Assembly: GCA_013813125.1 (NCBI GenBank)
Contig: JACCSH010000093.1
Coordinates: forward strand, 1 to 15,019
DNA from: Nocardioidaceae bacterium
Lineage (GTDB): Bacteria > Actinomycetota > Actinomycetes > Propionibacteriales > Nocardioidaceae
Length of the DNA stretch: 15,019 nt
Direction: 5' to 3'
The notes beneath the pieces were generated by a model. That model saw only the letters and a list, made by a program, of their open reading frames with translations, was not told the origin of the DNA and did no database searches. Each line of letters opens with the position of its first letter. The first letter of the stretch is position 1. Below are positions 14,198-15,019 of this stretch, in pieces. The translations under genes were made by a program, and so were the position numbers.

Positions 14198-15019
14198 TCA
14201 GGCTTGGCTGGAAGGCGCCCAGAGGTTGACCCCGGAGTCAACCGCCCACTCGTCGATGGCAGTCAGCTCGTCGTCATCAACTCCCAGATTGTCGAGCGCT
14301 CGCCTGTTCTCCTCGAGCTGTCGCACGCTGCTTGCGCCGATGACGAGCGATGTCATTCGAGGGTCGCGCAGCGCCCAGGCGAGCGCAAGCTGCGCAAGAG
14401 ACTGACCACGGCCTGATGCGATCTCATTGAGCTTCCGGACCCGTTCAAGATTGTGGTCGTCGAGCATCCTTCGGTCGAGCGTTCCGTCTTTGGCGGCGCG
14501 GGAGTCCGCAGGGACCCCGTCGAGGTACTTCCCCGTCAGCAACCCCTGAGCCAGCGCGGTAAACCCGATGCAACCAGCCCCCACAGCCTCCAACGCGTCG
14601 AGCAGGTCCGGCTCGATCCACCGGTTGAGCATGGAGTACGACGGCTGGTGGATCAGCAGTGGTGTTCCCAACTCGCGCAGGATCGAGGCTGCCGCACGGG
14701 TTCGGTCGGCGGAGTAGGACGAGATCCCCACATACAGCGCCTTGCCTTGCCTGACCACCGCGTCGAGGGCGCCCATGGTTTCCTCGAGTGGAGTGTCAGG
14801 GTCAAAGCGGTGGCTGTAGAAGATGTCTACGTAGTCCAGGCGCATGCGCCGCAGCGAGTCGTCAAGGCTGTTGTGCAGGTACTTACGCGACCCGAAGTCG
14901 CCATATGGTCCTGGCCACATGTCGTATCCGGCCTTGGTCGAGATGACGATCTCGTTTCGGAGCTTCGCGAAGTCCTCGGAGAAGATCCGCCCAAAGTTGG
15001 TCTCTGCGGCCCCGTAGGG
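14198..15019 (-). CDS. Aldo/keto reductase, YghZ/Gpr-type (L-glyceraldehyde 3-phosphate reductase-like), 5' end outside window
   Basis: The frame is open to the window edge, giving 273 residues; an internal Met at 14920 is not the start because family sequence continues upstream (NFGRIFSEDF, EIVISTKAGYDMWPGPYG). About 60-70 N-terminal residues, with the catalytic Asp and Tyr, are missing. Visible residues include the tetrad Lys29 (STKAG) and His70 (FYSHRFD). Further matches to E. coli YghZ are ETMGAL, GKALYVGISSYS, LLIHQPSYSMLNRW, GCIGFTALAQGLLTGKYL, RGQSLAQLALAW and the C-terminal NLWAPSS. The family reduces aldehydes such as L-glyceraldehyde 3-phosphate and methylglyoxal with NADPH. It is convergent with rplI and probably unrelated to that operon. 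Confidence 0.92.
   Translation of the reverse strand, partial: PYGAAETNFGRIFSEDFAKLRNEIVISTKAGYDMWPGPYGDFGSRKYLHNSLDDSLRRMRLDYVDIFYSHRFDPDTPLEETMGALDAVVRQGKALYVGISSYSADRTRAAASILRELGTPLLIHQPSYSMLNRWIEPDLLDALEAVGAGCIGFTALAQGLLTGKYLDGVPADSRAAKDGTLDRRMLDDHNLERVRKLNEIASGRGQSLAQLALAWALRDPRMTSLVIGASSVRQLEENRRALDNLGVDDDELTAIDEWAVDSGVNLWAPSSQA

Noticed and set aside
14880..14920. Start of the aldo/keto reductase at the internal ATG 14920
   Set aside because: Family-specific sequence (ISTKAGYD and residues before it) continues in frame to the window edge, so the gene is 5' truncated by the window rather than starting here.

Overview
The window is GC-rich throughout, and the protein families point to a high-GC Gram-positive (Actinomycetota). 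The best marker is the block rpsF-ssb-rpsR-rplI preceded, further upstream, by a GT87/DUF2029 membrane protein and a protein with a Pro/Thr tail. The same order (ponA1, Rv0051, then rpsF-ssb-rpsR-rplI) is known from Mycobacterium tuberculosis. A FemAB-type peptidoglycan bridge enzyme and an S6/ssb/S18/L9 operon would fit a member of the Propionibacteriales, many of which have LL-diaminopimelate-glycine walls. That taxonomic placement is inference.

Layout. 1-147: C-terminal tail of an upstream gene, built of DPPT[S/T] repeats. 244-1770 (+): GT-C membrane glycosyltransferase. 1760-7189 (-): five genes read leftward, namely two tandem Tat-exported glycoside-hydrolase-like paralogues (about 80% identical), a FemAB peptidyltransferase, an alanine-racemase-like PLP protein and a small acidic protein. 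7190-7773: a 584-base stretch with the GH leader and candidate operator sequences but no convincing gene. 7774-8574 (-): endonuclease IV. 8765-12132 (+): a MacB/LolD-type ABC ATPase and its FtsX-type permease. 12133-12415: promoter/leader region with a structured element over the rpsF ribosome binding site. 12416-14104 (+): rpsF, ssb, rpsR, rplI, closed by a strong hairpin terminator. 14198-15019 (-): a YghZ/Gpr-type aldo-keto reductase, cut by the window edge.

How it fits together. The left half is mostly cell-envelope work: polymer glycosylation, interpeptide-bridge addition, an amino-acid racemase fold and two exported hydrolases. The right half is housekeeping (DNA repair, ribosome and replication proteins) with an ABC exporter between. 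Compared with the mycobacterial order, roughly 10 kb of extra genes sits between the GT87 gene and rpsF.

Most notable points: (1) the two GH paralogues share a 62-base noncoding leader that is 100% identical, although their mature coding regions have diverged by about 20% in amino acids; the leader has a perfect hairpin and a conserved short frame that overlaps the GH start codon. (2) The rpsF leader folds on paper into a stem that sequesters AGGAGG and carries a CCG-containing bulge, the arrangement known for S6:S18 autoregulation.
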